Shown here: positions 33,236 to 40,571 of the stretch, one piece after another | How the letters are laid out: every line of letters begins with the position of its first letter | Numbering within the stretch: the stretch's first letter is position 1 | NCBI GenBank assembly: GCA_910587005.1 | Contig: CAJULB010000003.1 | Span: 252,589 to 316,588, forward strand | Direction of reading: 5' to 3' | DNA: 64,000 nucleotides | From: an uncultured Christensenellaceae bacterium | GTDB taxonomy: Bacteria > Bacillota > Clostridia > Christensenellales > Borkfalkiaceae | Notes under the pieces: generated by a model | Told to the model about the DNA's origin: nothing | Database searches by the model: none | What the model saw: only the letters and a program-made list of their open reading frames with translations | Position numbers and translations under genes: made by a program

Positions 33236-33310
33236 AAAACCTTGTTGGTTTAAAACGTTGCGGTCGGCACATAGCCGATAACGCGGTTTCGGGTCCGTGA
33301 AGGCCCACCA
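33236..33310 (+). pseudogene. Degenerate tRNA copy 1 (75-bp unit)
   Basis: The 3' part ('cgcggttt...gtccgtgaaggcccacca') repeats the end of the CAT tRNA. The 5' acceptor strand and D arm are replaced by 'aaaaccttgttggtttaaaacgt', so no acceptor stem can form. The anticodon loop is altered to 'gcacatagc'. Confidence 0.8.
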
Positions 33311-33385
33311 AAAACCTTGTTGGTTTAAAACGTTGCAGTCGGCTCATAACCGATAACGCGGTTTCGGGTCCGTGAAGGCCCACCA
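33311..33385 (+). pseudogene. Degenerate tRNA copy 2 (75-bp unit)
   Basis: Nearly identical to copy 1 (three differences in 75 bases), but the anticodon arm still reads as in the true tRNA ('gtcggctcataaccga'). It also lacks a pairing 5' acceptor strand and ends in CCA. Confidence 0.8.
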
Positions 33386-33412
33386 TTTCCCGTAAGGGAA
33401 CAATAATTATTT

Positions 33413-33490
33413 GGCCCTATAGCTCAGTTTGGTTAGAGCGCCAGCCTGTCACGCTGGAGGTCGACGGTTCGAGCCCGTTTGGGGTCGCCA
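33413..33490 (+). tRNA. tRNA-Asp (GTC)
   Basis: Cloverleaf with anticodon loop CTGTCAC, D arm 'agctcagtttggttagagc' (one T more than usual), T arm 'gacggttcgagcccgt' and encoded CCA. Confidence 0.93.
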
Positions 33491-33519
33491 AATTTTTTAA
33501 AGCGCCGTAAGGCGCTCAC

Positions 33520-33595
33520 GCCTCGGTAGCTCAGATGGTAGAGCGGTGGACTGAAAATCCATATGTCGGCGGTTCGATTCCACCCCAAGGCACCA
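33520..33595 (+). tRNA. tRNA-Phe (GAA)
   Basis: Cloverleaf with anticodon loop CTGAAAA, T arm 'ggcggttcgattccacc' and encoded CCA. The acceptor stem GCCTCGG/CCAAGGC has one C-A mismatch. It would be the effector tRNA of the pheST T-box. Confidence 0.92.
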
Positions 33596-33613
33596 CCCCC
33601 GAAAGGGCGGCGT

Positions 33614-33689
33614 GCTGGTGTAGCTCAACTGGCAGAGCAGCTGATTTGTAATCAGCAGGTTGTTGGTTCGATTCCGATCACCAGCTCCA
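33614..33689 (+). tRNA. tRNA-Thr (TGT)
   Basis: Cloverleaf with acceptor GCTGGTG/CACCAGC, anticodon loop TTTGTAA, T arm 'gttggttcgattccgat' and encoded CCA. Confidence 0.94.
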
Positions 33690-33726
33690 ACAACTACCCC
33701 GTATAAGCGGGGTATAAACTTAATAC

Positions 33727-33811
33727 GGGCGGATTGCAGAGTGGCCAAATGCATCAGACTGTAAATCTGACGTCTCCGACTTCGGTGGTTCGAATCCACC
33801 TCCTCCCACCA
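33727..33811 (+). tRNA. tRNA-Tyr (GTA)
   Basis: An 85-base class II tRNA with a long variable arm ('gtctccgacttcggtggtt' region), anticodon loop CTGTAAA and encoded CCA. The acceptor stem has one C-T mismatch. The 3' end and following terminator are partly duplicated at about 34494-34527. Confidence 0.92.
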
Positions 33812-33817
33812 AAATAA

Positions 33818-33840
33818 GCACCCTATCGGGTGCATTTTTC
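33818..33840 (+). terminator. Terminator of the tRNA operon
   Basis: 'gcaccc' / 'gggtgc' with a 4-base loop, followed by a T run. Confidence 0.85.
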
Positions 33841-33920
33841 TTTTATGTATTATTCACACATCTTTAACGCTTTGTTGCACTTGATTTTTATACACTTTTT
33901 TGATATAATAATGATAGAAT

Positions 33921-34445
33921 ATGGAAACTTTTAAAATAATTTTTATTATCATAGCTTTTGGGATATTTGTTCCAAATCAATTATTTTTCGTTAGAAAAAT
34001 TATCTTAACAAAAAAACAATACGATGAGAATAATTTCGTTCTTTTCAGCACAAAAACGGATAGTATTATTATTCTAATTGCTGGAATAATTATTTTAATA
34101 TTTGTAATTATAATTAATTTAATCGATACTCTAAATATAATGTATAATTCGATTATGTCAGTATTTTTAGCTTTGCTTTCAGCCAGTCAAATCATTAATT
34201 GTAGAAAAAAAATTATAATTAAAAATAATGAAATATTTGTTATACCAGCTGTTGGAAAAGTTAAAAAATTTTCATTTAACGACATTGATAGTATACAAGA
34301 GTTTATTTCTACGAAAGGAATTATAACGTATACTGTTTTTCAAGGTGAACGCGCAATGTTTATATTTTCTGACCGTTATATTTATTCAAATTTATTTATT
34401 GAAAAAGCCAGAAAACTACACATTAAAATATCAAGGATGAATTGA
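33921..34445 (+). CDS. AT-rich two-segment membrane protein, PH-like domain (unknown function)
   Basis: A 174-residue protein that I do not recognise by family. The first ~95 residues hold three hydrophobic stretches (about 5-25, 48-68 and 75-92). The C-terminal ~80 residues look like a small beta-rich domain ('KIIIKNNEIFVIPAVGKVKKFSFNDIDSIQEF') of the kind seen in bacterial PH-like membrane proteins. Base composition and codon use are strongly AT-rich and unlike the genes before and after the tRNAs. It sits between the tRNA-Tyr terminator and a second copy of that sequence, which suggests it came in as a small insertion. No good ribosome binding site is seen. Confidence 0.6.
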   Translation: METFKIIFIIIAFGIFVPNQLFFVRKIILTKKQYDENNFVLFSTKTDSIIILIAGIIILIFVIIINLIDTLNIMYNSIMSVFLALLSASQIINCRKKIIIKNNEIFVIPAVGKVKKFSFNDIDSIQEFISTKGIITYTVFQGERAMFIFSDRYIYSNLFIEKARKLHIKISRMN

Positions 34446-34493
34446 TTGAAAAATTTTGATTTAACATAAAATTCGTTTTAGGTAAATGTTTGT

Positions 34494-34527
34494 CCACCAG
34501 AATAAGCACCTTTTCGGGTGCTTTTTT
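34494..34527 (+). terminator. Duplicated tRNA-3'-end-like sequence with terminator
   Basis: 'tccaccagaataagcacc' then 'ttttcgggtgctttttt' closely follows the tRNA-Tyr 3' end plus terminator at 33797-33840 ('tcccaccaaaataagcaccc...cgggtgcattttt'). It works as a terminator ('gcacc'/'gggtgc') and marks the far side of the AT-rich gene. Confidence 0.7.
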
Positions 34528-34581
34528 CGTTATCAGAGGAGGTGTGGGGGCAATAAGTTATATTGTAATAAGTTTATGTGC

Positions 34582-34610
34582 TTGAAAAAGGCGGTTGTTT
34601 TTGCTATAAT
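34582..34610 (+). promoter_or_regulatory. Promoter of the CAT-like gene
   Basis: TTGAAA (34582-34587), 17-base spacer, TATAAT (34605-34610). Confidence 0.7.
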
Positions 34611-34638
34611 ACATTTATCACAAAATTAAGGTAACAAA

Positions 34639-35266
34639 ATGAAATTTGAACTTTTAGACATTGATAAATGGGAACGGCGCGAATATTATGAGCATTATAC
34701 AAATGAAGTCGCTTGCTCATATTCTATGACCGTTAATATTGATATTTCAAATTTGCGCAATAGTAAGCTATATCCTGCAATGCTGTGGCTTTTGACGAAA
34801 ACGGTAAACGAGTTTTCCCGAATTTCGTACCGCTTTGACTGAAAAAGGGTTAGGCATATTTGATACAATGTTGCCTGCGTATACGATTTTCAATAAAAAT
34901 AAAAAGAATTTCAGTGCAATATGGAGCGAATATTCGGAAGATTACGACGCATTTCTCGCAGATTATAATGACGACGTCGAAAAATATAAAAATTCAATAG
35001 AGCTTGCTCCGAAAAACAACCGCCCCGCAAATACGTTTGACGTTTCAATGATACCGTGGGTAACTTTCAGTTCTTTTAATATCAATACATTCAATAGCGA
35101 TAAGTATTTTTTGCCGATATTCACAATTGGTAAATATTTCGAGCAAGACGGTAAAAGGCTTTTACCGCTGTCGATACAAGCACATCACGCAGTCTGCGAC
35201 GGTTATCACGTTTCAATGTTTATTGATAGCTTGCAAAATAAAATTCGTTTATGGAAACAACAATGA
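34639..35266 (+). pseudogene. Chloramphenicol acetyltransferase-like gene, frameshifted
   Basis: Two frames make one CAT (type A)-like trimeric acetyltransferase of about 208 residues. Frame one covers 'MKFELLDIDKWERREYYEHY' to 'LLTKTVNEF'; frame two continues with 'EFRTALTEKGLGIFDTMLP' to the end at 35266. The active-site motif 'HHAVCDGYH' near the C-terminus is intact, as is 'SMIPWVTFSSFN'. The shift is at 'gagttttcccg' (about 34811-34820): removing one T restores the family sequence '...NEFPEFRTA...'. A homopolymer error or a real mutation are both possible. Some family members acetylate other substrates (CatB-like xenobiotic or antibiotic acetyltransferases), so chloramphenicol resistance is not assured even if intact. 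It overlaps the GNAT gene that follows. Confidence 0.85.
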
Positions 35267-35820
35267 AAAAAACAATCGAAACACATAGATTAATTTTACG
35301 GCATTTTGAATTGAACGACGCCGCCAATATGTATGAATATTTGGCTGAGCCTAATGTTAATTGTTTTAAGGATATGAAAATAAATAGCGTGCATGAAGCG
35401 GAACAAGTCATTCAGAAACGCATTGACAACGCAAAGTCGGAAATTTATTTTGCAATATGTTTAAAAGATACGGGAAAAGTAATAGGTGAAATTTTTGCTT
35501 GCGCCGACGAGCGTGAAGAGGATACTTTTAGTCCTTGTTGGATGCTCAACGAAAAATTTCAAAAGCAGGGTTATGCCTATGAAGCAGTTGCGGCTTTTTT
35601 TGATTTTCTTTTTAATGAAAATTCCGTTCGCAGAATATATATTTATACGGAAGATTACAATATCCATTGCCAAAAACTGTGCGAAAAATTAGGAATGAGA
35701 AGAGAAGGTCTTTTTATGGAATTTGTTTCCTTCGTTAATAATTCAGACGGAACTCCGAAATACGAAAACACTTATCAATATGCCATATTGAAAAAAGAGT
35801 GGTTAAAAAATTCGTTATAG
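35263..35820 (+). CDS. GNAT N-acetyltransferase, RimJ/RimL type
   Basis: A 185-residue acetyltransferase starting 'MKKTIETHRLILRHFELND', the typical opening of RimJ/RimL-like proteins. Motif A is in 'NEKFQKQGYAYEAVAAFFDFLF' (Q-x-x-G-x-A/G acetyl-CoA loop), and 'CEKLGMRREGLF' is the usual late motif. Substrate may be a protein N-terminus or a small molecule; it cannot be told. The ATG at 35263 overlaps the CAT-like stop (ATGA); an in-frame ATG four codons earlier is possible. It probably arrived with the neighbouring AT-rich resistance-like genes. Confidence 0.88.
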   Translation: MKKTIETHRLILRHFELNDAANMYEYLAEPNVNCFKDMKINSVHEAEQVIQKRIDNAKSEIYFAICLKDTGKVIGEIFACADEREEDTFSPCWMLNEKFQKQGYAYEAVAAFFDFLFNENSVRRIYIYTEDYNIHCQKLCEKLGMRREGLFMEFVSFVNNSDGTPKYENTYQYAILKKEWLKNSL

Positions 35821-35905
35821 TAATGTTTATTATACTTTTTTGTTAAACATAAAATGCAGTTAACGGAAGCAAAGCTGCTTGCGTGTTTATATAGGTAACA
35901 ATCAA

Positions 35906-36619
35906 ATGATTTTTAAAACTTTCGGTAATAAAAACAACAAAGCGGTTTTATTGATACATACGCTGTTTACAAGCGCGGATTTTTTTGCGCCGGTAACGGA
36001 TTTGCTTGCAAAAGAATATTTTGTTATAACGCCTACATTATCGGGACATTATCAAAATTCCGTCTATATTTCAGCCGAGGATGAAATCCGCCAAATAAAA
36101 GAATTTTTAACCGCAAATGCGATTAATTCGCTTTACGCGGTTGCGGGGTTTTCTCTCGGCGGAAATCTCGCGTACGGATTTTTTTGCGAAAATTCCGAAA
36201 TGATTGAAAAAGCGGTTATAGACAGCGCGCCGCTTTTCGATTTTCCGAAAATTATTAAAAATCATTTTCTTAAAAGCTATACAAAGTGTCTTAAAAAAAT
36301 AAAATCGGGCAATTGCGATGTCGCAAAAGAATTAAATAAACATTTTAACGGAATGGGTGAGTATCAAAAGGATATTGCGCCCAAGGTATCGTTTGAAAGT
36401 CTTAACAACCTTGTCGAAAGCTGTTTTTATAACAAAGTCTATAAATTGCCCGAAAAACAACTGCAAAAGGTTACTTTCATTTACGGTAATAAAGATATTG
36501 CAAGGCTTTGCAAAGCCCGCTTAAAAAACTGCCGTATACATAAATTGAAAGGTTACGGCCACTGCGGGTATTACCGCGAAGCCCCCGCCGAATGGGTAAA
36601 AAAGTTCATTTTGTCTTAA
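35906..36619 (+). CDS. Alpha/beta hydrolase
   Basis: A 237-residue cytoplasmic alpha/beta-hydrolase fold protein. The nucleophile elbow is 'GFSLGG' (serine near residue 90) and the last motif is 'LKGYGHCGYYREAPAEWVKKFI', with the catalytic histidine near the C-terminus; 'YGNKDIARL' precedes it where the acid loop is expected. The oxyanion strand 'VLLIHTLFTSADFF' is near residue 12. The substrate is unknown. The ATG at 35906 has 'aggt' 9 bases upstream; a TTG at 35879 is an alternative. It is more AT-rich than the chromosomal average and lies in the accessory block. Confidence 0.82.
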   Translation: MIFKTFGNKNNKAVLLIHTLFTSADFFAPVTDLLAKEYFVITPTLSGHYQNSVYISAEDEIRQIKEFLTANAINSLYAVAGFSLGGNLAYGFFCENSEMIEKAVIDSAPLFDFPKIIKNHFLKSYTKCLKKIKSGNCDVAKELNKHFNGMGEYQKDIAPKVSFESLNNLVESCFYNKVYKLPEKQLQKVTFIYGNKDIARLCKARLKNCRIHKLKGYGHCGYYREAPAEWVKKFILS

Positions 36620-36677
36620 AAATTTCAAGCTTGCGCATTTGCGCGGTTACTGCGCCGAAACTTAACGTGTTGCGCGC

Positions 36678-36706
36678 TTGATATAAATTATCTTGTGTGT
36701 TATAAT
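36678..36706 (+). promoter_or_regulatory. Promoter in the gap before the GNAT/YoaP-like gene
   Basis: TTGATA (36678-36683), 17-base spacer, TATAAT (36701-36706). A second TATAAT with an upstream TGT (extended -10) is at 36852-36857, nearer the gene. The sequence between them has no gene that I can support. Confidence 0.6.
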
Positions 36707-36890
36707 AAAGCGGTCGCTTCCTCTGAACGGCGCATAACTGCGTTAAACTGCGCTTTTATCGGGTTACGTAGTCTGTGTACGCGCCCGTCGAAAATGCTCG
36801 TTTGCCTTGTTCTGCTTGTTCATAGAAATCGGCTAAAAACTTTTTCCGTGTTATAATAAAGGGCGGAATAACGAGAGGTAAAAATTTAAA

Positions 36891-37643
36891 ATGGAATACA
36901 TAAAGCTTACGCTTGAAAATCTGGAAAAAGAGCATATCTGTTGCGCCATTTCTAACAATAAGGACGTGCAGGTTGCCAGCAAAAAGGCTTGGCTTGCGGA
37001 AAGGCTGAAAGAGGGGCTGGTTTTTTTGAAATCTGCCGAGCGCGGCAAATGCTTTATAGAGTACATACCCGCAGAAAACGCATGGGTTCCCGTTGAAGCG
37101 GACGGATATATGCACATAAACTGTTTTTGGGTTTCGGGCTCGTTTAAGGGGCACGGTTATTCAAACGAATTGTTAAACGCGTGTATTGCGGACGCAAAAG
37201 CGCAGGGCAAACACGGCGTTACCGTAATTTCTTCAATAAAAAAGGCGCCGTTTTTATCCGACCCGAAACACCTTGCTTACAAAGGTTTTAAAATTGCCGA
37301 TACCGCCGCGCCGAACTTTACGTTAATGTATTTGCCGTTTGAAGAAAGCGCGCCCGTACCCAAATTCAAAGCCGCCGCAAAAAATCCGCATACGGATAAG
37401 CAGGGGTTTGTAGTTTACTATACGCACGGCTGTCCTTTCACGGCAAAGTATGTTCCTTTAGTCGAGCAAACGGCAAAGGATAAAGGCATACCGTTTGAAA
37501 GCGTGTTAATCGACAGTAAGGAAAAAGCGCAGAACGCGCCTTGCGTGTGGACAAATTACGCCGTATTTTATAACGGTAAATACGTTTCAAACGAAATTCT
37601 GAACGAAAAAAAGTTTATCGACCTTGTTGAAAAGCTTACCTGA
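36891..37643 (+). CDS. GNAT acetyltransferase fused to a YoaP-like domain
   Basis: A 250-residue protein with two parts. The first ~150 residues are a GNAT fold ('INCFWVSGSFKGHGYSNELL' holds the acetyl-CoA loop G-x-G-x-S/A). The last ~90 are a thioredoxin-like YoaP domain with the single-cysteine motif 'THGCPFTAKYVP' and the end 'SNEILNEKKFIDLVEKL'. It resembles Bacillus YoaP and relatives. The function is unknown; the C-terminal domain may bind a metal or thiol compound. The start at 36891 has 'gagagg' upstream. Confidence 0.85.
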   Translation: MEYIKLTLENLEKEHICCAISNNKDVQVASKKAWLAERLKEGLVFLKSAERGKCFIEYIPAENAWVPVEADGYMHINCFWVSGSFKGHGYSNELLNACIADAKAQGKHGVTVISSIKKAPFLSDPKHLAYKGFKIADTAAPNFTLMYLPFEESAPVPKFKAAAKNPHTDKQGFVVYYTHGCPFTAKYVPLVEQTAKDKGIPFESVLIDSKEKAQNAPCVWTNYAVFYNGKYVSNEILNEKKFIDLVEKLT

Positions 37644-37689
37644 ATTAAAATCGTGTGTTTTCCGCACGACAGCGAATGGGGGCGGTTAT

Positions 37690-38148
37690 ATGAAAAAAGT
37701 TATCAGCTATTTAATACCGTGTATACTGTGCGCATTAGTGATAACATTAATATACTCGAGGTACTTTCTGTATGAATACAAAATGAACATCGCCTACGGA
37801 ATAGGCGCTCCTATAGGCGTAAGCATATGCTATCTGTGCTTTTTTTGTGTGGGTATGATATGCGTAAATAAAGGAAAGTATACCGCGGCGATAGTGCTAT
37901 CCGTAATTAAATATGTTTTACTGTTTATAGGCATAACGTTTGTGTTCAGACATACGCTTACCGGCCTGACTTTTGCGGCAATTTTACTGTTTATTCCCAT
38001 AACGCTGCCCATAGCAATAGCAATGTTTGCAATCAGAATAATGATTGTGGCAGTGCTTGCGGTTTTTTACATAGGAATTATTTCCGAGCCGATAATTATC
38101 GCCTTTTGCAGTAAAACTATGAATAAACCCTTGAATAACAACGCGTAA
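37690..38148 (+). CDS. Small four-segment membrane protein, unknown
   Basis: A 152-residue hydrophobic protein with membrane segments at about 5-22, 38-60, 70-90 and 105-140 (the last probably two). I recognise no family. The ATG at 37690 is preferred to the longer frame from 37624, which overlaps the GNAT/YoaP gene. It sits 47 bases after that gene and 20 before another small membrane protein, so the three may form one operon. Confidence 0.65.
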   Translation: MKKVISYLIPCILCALVITLIYSRYFLYEYKMNIAYGIGAPIGVSICYLCFFCVGMICVNKGKYTAAIVLSVIKYVLLFIGITFVFRHTLTGLTFAAILLFIPITLPIAIAMFAIRIMIVAVLAVFYIGIISEPIIIAFCSKTMNKPLNNNA

Positions 38149-38168
38149 GCGCATTTTTACAGGTGATT

Positions 38169-38612
38169 ATGAGTTGGTTTAACTATTACGGTCTGATTGC
38201 CGTAGTTATAATTTTAATACCTAATATTATTTGCGCTATAACCGACAAAACCGCTTACGAAAACAGTTTCAACAACAGGTTTTTTATTATAGCCGAACAA
38301 ATCGGCAGATACGGCTGTATGGCGTTTATGGTATTCAATATACCTTATACGTACTTTAATTTTTGGTTTGGTTGCGCACTGTACGTTTATCTTGCAGTGA
38401 ACGGCGCTTTGCTGGTTTTTTACTGCCTCGGCTGGATAATTTTCAGAAAAAGCAGGGGTGTTGCAAAGGCCGTTTGGCTGTCGGTTACGCCATCGGCGAT
38501 ATTCCTTTTCAGCGGAATTATGCTCACTTCCGTACTGTTGATTGCGTGCGCGGTGATATTTTCGGTTGCGCATATAACAATCAGCGTAAAAAACGCGCAA
38601 AAATCAGATTAA
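38169..38612 (+). CDS. Small membrane protein, unknown
   Basis: A 147-residue protein with about four membrane segments (roughly 7-24, 43-64, 68-90 and 105-138) and a short charged tail. No family is recognised. The ATG at 38169 is used; a GTG two codons earlier is also possible, and the 'aggtg' just before is close for a ribosome binding site. It is followed by a strong terminator shared with the convergent XRE gene. Confidence 0.65.
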   Translation: MSWFNYYGLIAVVIILIPNIICAITDKTAYENSFNNRFFIIAEQIGRYGCMAFMVFNIPYTYFNFWFGCALYVYLAVNGALLVFYCLGWIIFRKSRGVAKAVWLSVTPSAIFLFSGIMLTSVLLIACAVIFSVAHITISVKNAQKSD

Positions 38613-38630
38613 AATATTAAATTAACAATA

Positions 38631-38669
38631 AACCCGACCGCAGAACCGTAAAGGTTCCGCGGTCGGGTT
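38631..38669. terminator. Bidirectional terminator
   Basis: Long arms 'aacccgaccgcagaacc' (38631-38647) and near-complement (38653-38669). Confidence 0.85.
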
Positions 38670-38910
38670 ATTTTATTTCCTGTTCAAGCTCGGCAAACTC
38701 CTTCGTGCCGAAAAATTCCGTCAAAGAAATTCCCAGTCCGTCGCAAAGCATTTTAATGGTAACAATGCCGGGATTTTTACTTTTTCCGTACAGAATATTT
38801 TTGATGGTGGAAGGCGGGACGCCCGATTCAATGGCTAATTTATGGAAAGAAACGCGTTTCTGTTCGCATAAAATCAACAGTCTGTCCCTTACTGCGGAGT
38901 AGGTATCCAT
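38668..38910 (-). CDS. Small XRE-family regulator
   Basis: An 80-residue helix-turn-helix protein: 'LLILCEQKRVSFHKLAIESGVPPSTIKNILYGKSKNPGI' with 'IKMLCDGLGISLTEFF' is the compact Cro/CI-type fold with no further domain. The start at 38910 has 'gagg' 6 bases upstream on the minus strand. It is divergent from the phosphodiesterase-like gene, and a large inverted repeat fills the space between, a likely operator for self-control and control of that promoter. The convergent end lies in a shared terminator. Confidence 0.9.
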   Translation of the reverse strand: MDTYSAVRDRLLILCEQKRVSFHKLAIESGVPPSTIKNILYGKSKNPGIVTIKMLCDGLGISLTEFFGTKEFAELEQEIK

Positions 38911-38957
38911 AGCATACCTCGTTGGTTAGTGTATACTAAAATTATAACTTTATTTAT

Positions 38958-38986
38958 TTGACATTGTGGGCTATATATAGTACTAT
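38958..38986 (+). promoter_or_regulatory. Promoter of the phosphodiesterase-like gene
   Basis: TTGACA (38958-38963), 17-base spacer, TACTAT (38981-38986). It is overlapped by the inverted repeat at 38967-39005. Confidence 0.6.
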
Positions 38987-39005
38987 ATGGACTATATATA
39001 GCCCA
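38967..39005. promoter_or_regulatory. Large inverted-repeat operator between XRE and phosphodiesterase genes
   Basis: Perfect 14-base arms 'tgggctatatatag' (38967-38980) and complement (38992-39005) around 11 bases that again contain 'ctatat'-type half-sites. Confidence 0.75.
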
Positions 39006-39060
39006 AAACCCATTATTTACGGCGTGCGTGCGGGTTGTACGGAGCTTGTCGGGTAGTCAA

Positions 39061-39909
39061 ATGAAGAAGTACGTTTTGTTTAAAAGAATAATGCTGTCGG
39101 CCGCGGCGCTATTGCTAATCTGCTTCGAGCTTGTTAAATTTATTTTTTCGGTGCAGTTTATCGCGGCGGCGCTGTGTGCGGAAATCGTTTTGGCGGTAAT
39201 ATCGGTTTTTTGTCTGTTTTCCAAAGATAAATCTGTTAAAATCGCCTCGGCGGTGTTGCTTGCTTTCGCCGTTATAACACTTGTTCCCAACGTCATCATA
39301 GGTTGCGCTGAAACCGACGCTTCCGCCCAACCGCAGTACGTCATTCACGCAGGCGGAAGGGAAAAGGGGGATAAGACTTATTTAAACTGCGAAGAACAGT
39401 TTGAAAAATACCTTTCCGAAGGGCACAATCTTATCGAAGTTGATTTTATGCTCACAAGCGATAAGCGGGTTGTGTGCACTCACCGCTTCGAGCATACTCC
39501 GTACAGCAAGAATAACCGCCCGACCTTCGACGAGTTTATGTCTTATAAGCCGAACGGAAAATATACGGCTATGCCGTTTGAAAGACTTGCCGGAATAATG
39601 CGGAACTATCCAAACGGCAGAGTGGTATTCGATACAAAGGAAAAAAGGTCGATAGAAATTTTATCGGTTATGCGTTCGGGCGCGGGCGGTTTTTTTAATA
39701 AAAAACATTTGCCGAATATGCCAGAATTTTACAAAAACCGTCAAAAATACAGAAATTTCCGCCCTTGGGATATAGTAATATTTTTAAAAAATCACGGAGA
39801 AAAGAAAGATGATTGTTTCCGGCTGCGTGAGCGGAAAAGTTCTTTACATAAGTCTTTCGGGCGAAATGGACGAATGTTCCGCACAGTCCGCACGCGCAAA
39901 GTGCGATAA
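39061..39909 (+). pseudogene. Glycerophosphodiester phosphodiesterase-like membrane protein, C-terminally truncated
   Basis: The N-terminus has two or three membrane segments (about 9-29, 35-52 and 60-80), followed by the front of a GDPD-type domain: 'HAGGREKGDKTYLNCEEQF', 'GHNLIEVDFMLTSDKRVVCTH', with the catalytic His and the E-x-D metal pair. After 'GRVVFDTKEKRSIEILSVM' (about residue 205) the family sequence stops and the rest is unlike GDPD. The frame then runs 100 bases into spoIIAA before stopping. GDPD domains need about 240 residues, so about half is missing. It is probably a gene cut off by a deletion upstream of the spoIIA operon. The ATG at 39061 is the likely start. Confidence 0.72.
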
Positions 39910-40120
39910 ATTGATAGACGATAATTTGGGCGTAACAAAAATAGTAATTAATTTATCTGAAGTGGCTTTTATGGATTCCACGGGCATAGGCTTTCTGATA
40001 GGCAGGTACAAAAAGGCCTCGCGTCTGTCAATTCCGCTGTGCGTTGAAAAACCAAACTTCGCCGCGGATAAAATTCTGAATTTAAGCGGGATATACTCGC
40101 TTATCCCCAAGGAGAATTGA
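39809..40120 (+). CDS. spoIIAA: Anti-sigma F factor antagonist SpoIIAA
   Basis: A 103-residue STAS-domain protein with the phosphorylation site 'MDSTGIGFLIGRY' (the serine matches Ser58 of Bacillus SpoIIAA). Unphosphorylated SpoIIAA binds SpoIIAB and frees SigmaF in the forespore; the phosphatase SpoIIE activates it. 'cggagaaaag' gives a ribosome binding site before the ATG. It is the first gene of the spoIIA operon; its SigmaH/Spo0A promoter should lie at about 39660-39800, within the decayed upstream gene, but I could not place it with confidence. Confidence 0.95.
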   Translation: MIVSGCVSGKVLYISLSGEMDECSAQSARAKCDKLIDDNLGVTKIVINLSEVAFMDSTGIGFLIGRYKKASRLSIPLCVEKPNFAADKILNLSGIYSLIPKEN

Positions 40121-40133
40121 AAAGGATATAAAT

Positions 40134-40571
40134 ATGACTAAAAATTATTTAAAGCTTCAATTTTATTCTCTCCCCCGCAATCAGGCGTTCGCAAGGGACG
40201 CCGTTGCCGCTTTCTGTCTTGAACTTAATCCCTCGCTTTCCGATTTATCGGACGTAAAAACCGCCGTTTCCGAGGCGGTTACTAACTGTACGGTTCACGC
40301 ATACAAGGGCGATTTGGGACTTGTTACCGTAGAGTGCGAAATCGAGGACGAAGAACTACATATCAAAATAAGCGACACGGGCAAGGGTATTCCCGATATA
40401 GGCAAAGCCGTACAGCCGTTTTTTACGTCGGCTCCGTCGGACGAGCGCTCGGGAATGGGCTTTACCATTATGCAGACGTTTATGGACGAGTTCAGGGTGA
40501 ATTCCGTTCAGGGCGAAGGCACCGTCGTTTATATGACAAAAAGTTTTAAAGCGGAAGTGGAGAATGCTTGA
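40134..40571 (+). CDS. spoIIAB: Anti-sigma F factor SpoIIAB (serine kinase)
   Basis: A 145-residue GHKL kinase. It has the N box 'VKTAVSEAVTNCTVHAY', G1 'ISDTGKGIPD' and the ATP-lid/G2 region 'ERSGMGFTIMQTFMDEF'. It binds and inhibits SigmaF and phosphorylates SpoIIAA. Length matches the family. It overlaps sigF by 8 bases, so the stoichiometry of the two is probably coupled by translation. Confidence 0.96.
   Translation: MTKNYLKLQFYSLPRNQAFARDAVAAFCLELNPSLSDLSDVKTAVSEAVTNCTVHAYKGDLGLVTVECEIEDEELHIKISDTGKGIPDIGKAVQPFFTSAPSDERSGMGFTIMQTFMDEFRVNSVQGEGTVVYMTKSFKAEVENA

Noticed and set aside
33236..33385. CRISPR-like array (75-bp tandem units)
   Set aside because: Only two units, no spacer/repeat alternation and no cas genes; the units are clearly tRNA-derived.
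33192..33835. Minus-strand open frames over the tRNA cluster, including one with a repeated 'VGLHGPETALS' pattern
   Set aside because: The frames and their repeats come from reading tRNA genes and the tandem tRNA copies backwards; not protein coding.
36707..36850. Possible gene between the two TATAAT boxes before the GNAT/YoaP-like gene
   Set aside because: Only a minus-strand frame overlapping the following gene is open; no start signals or family resemblance.
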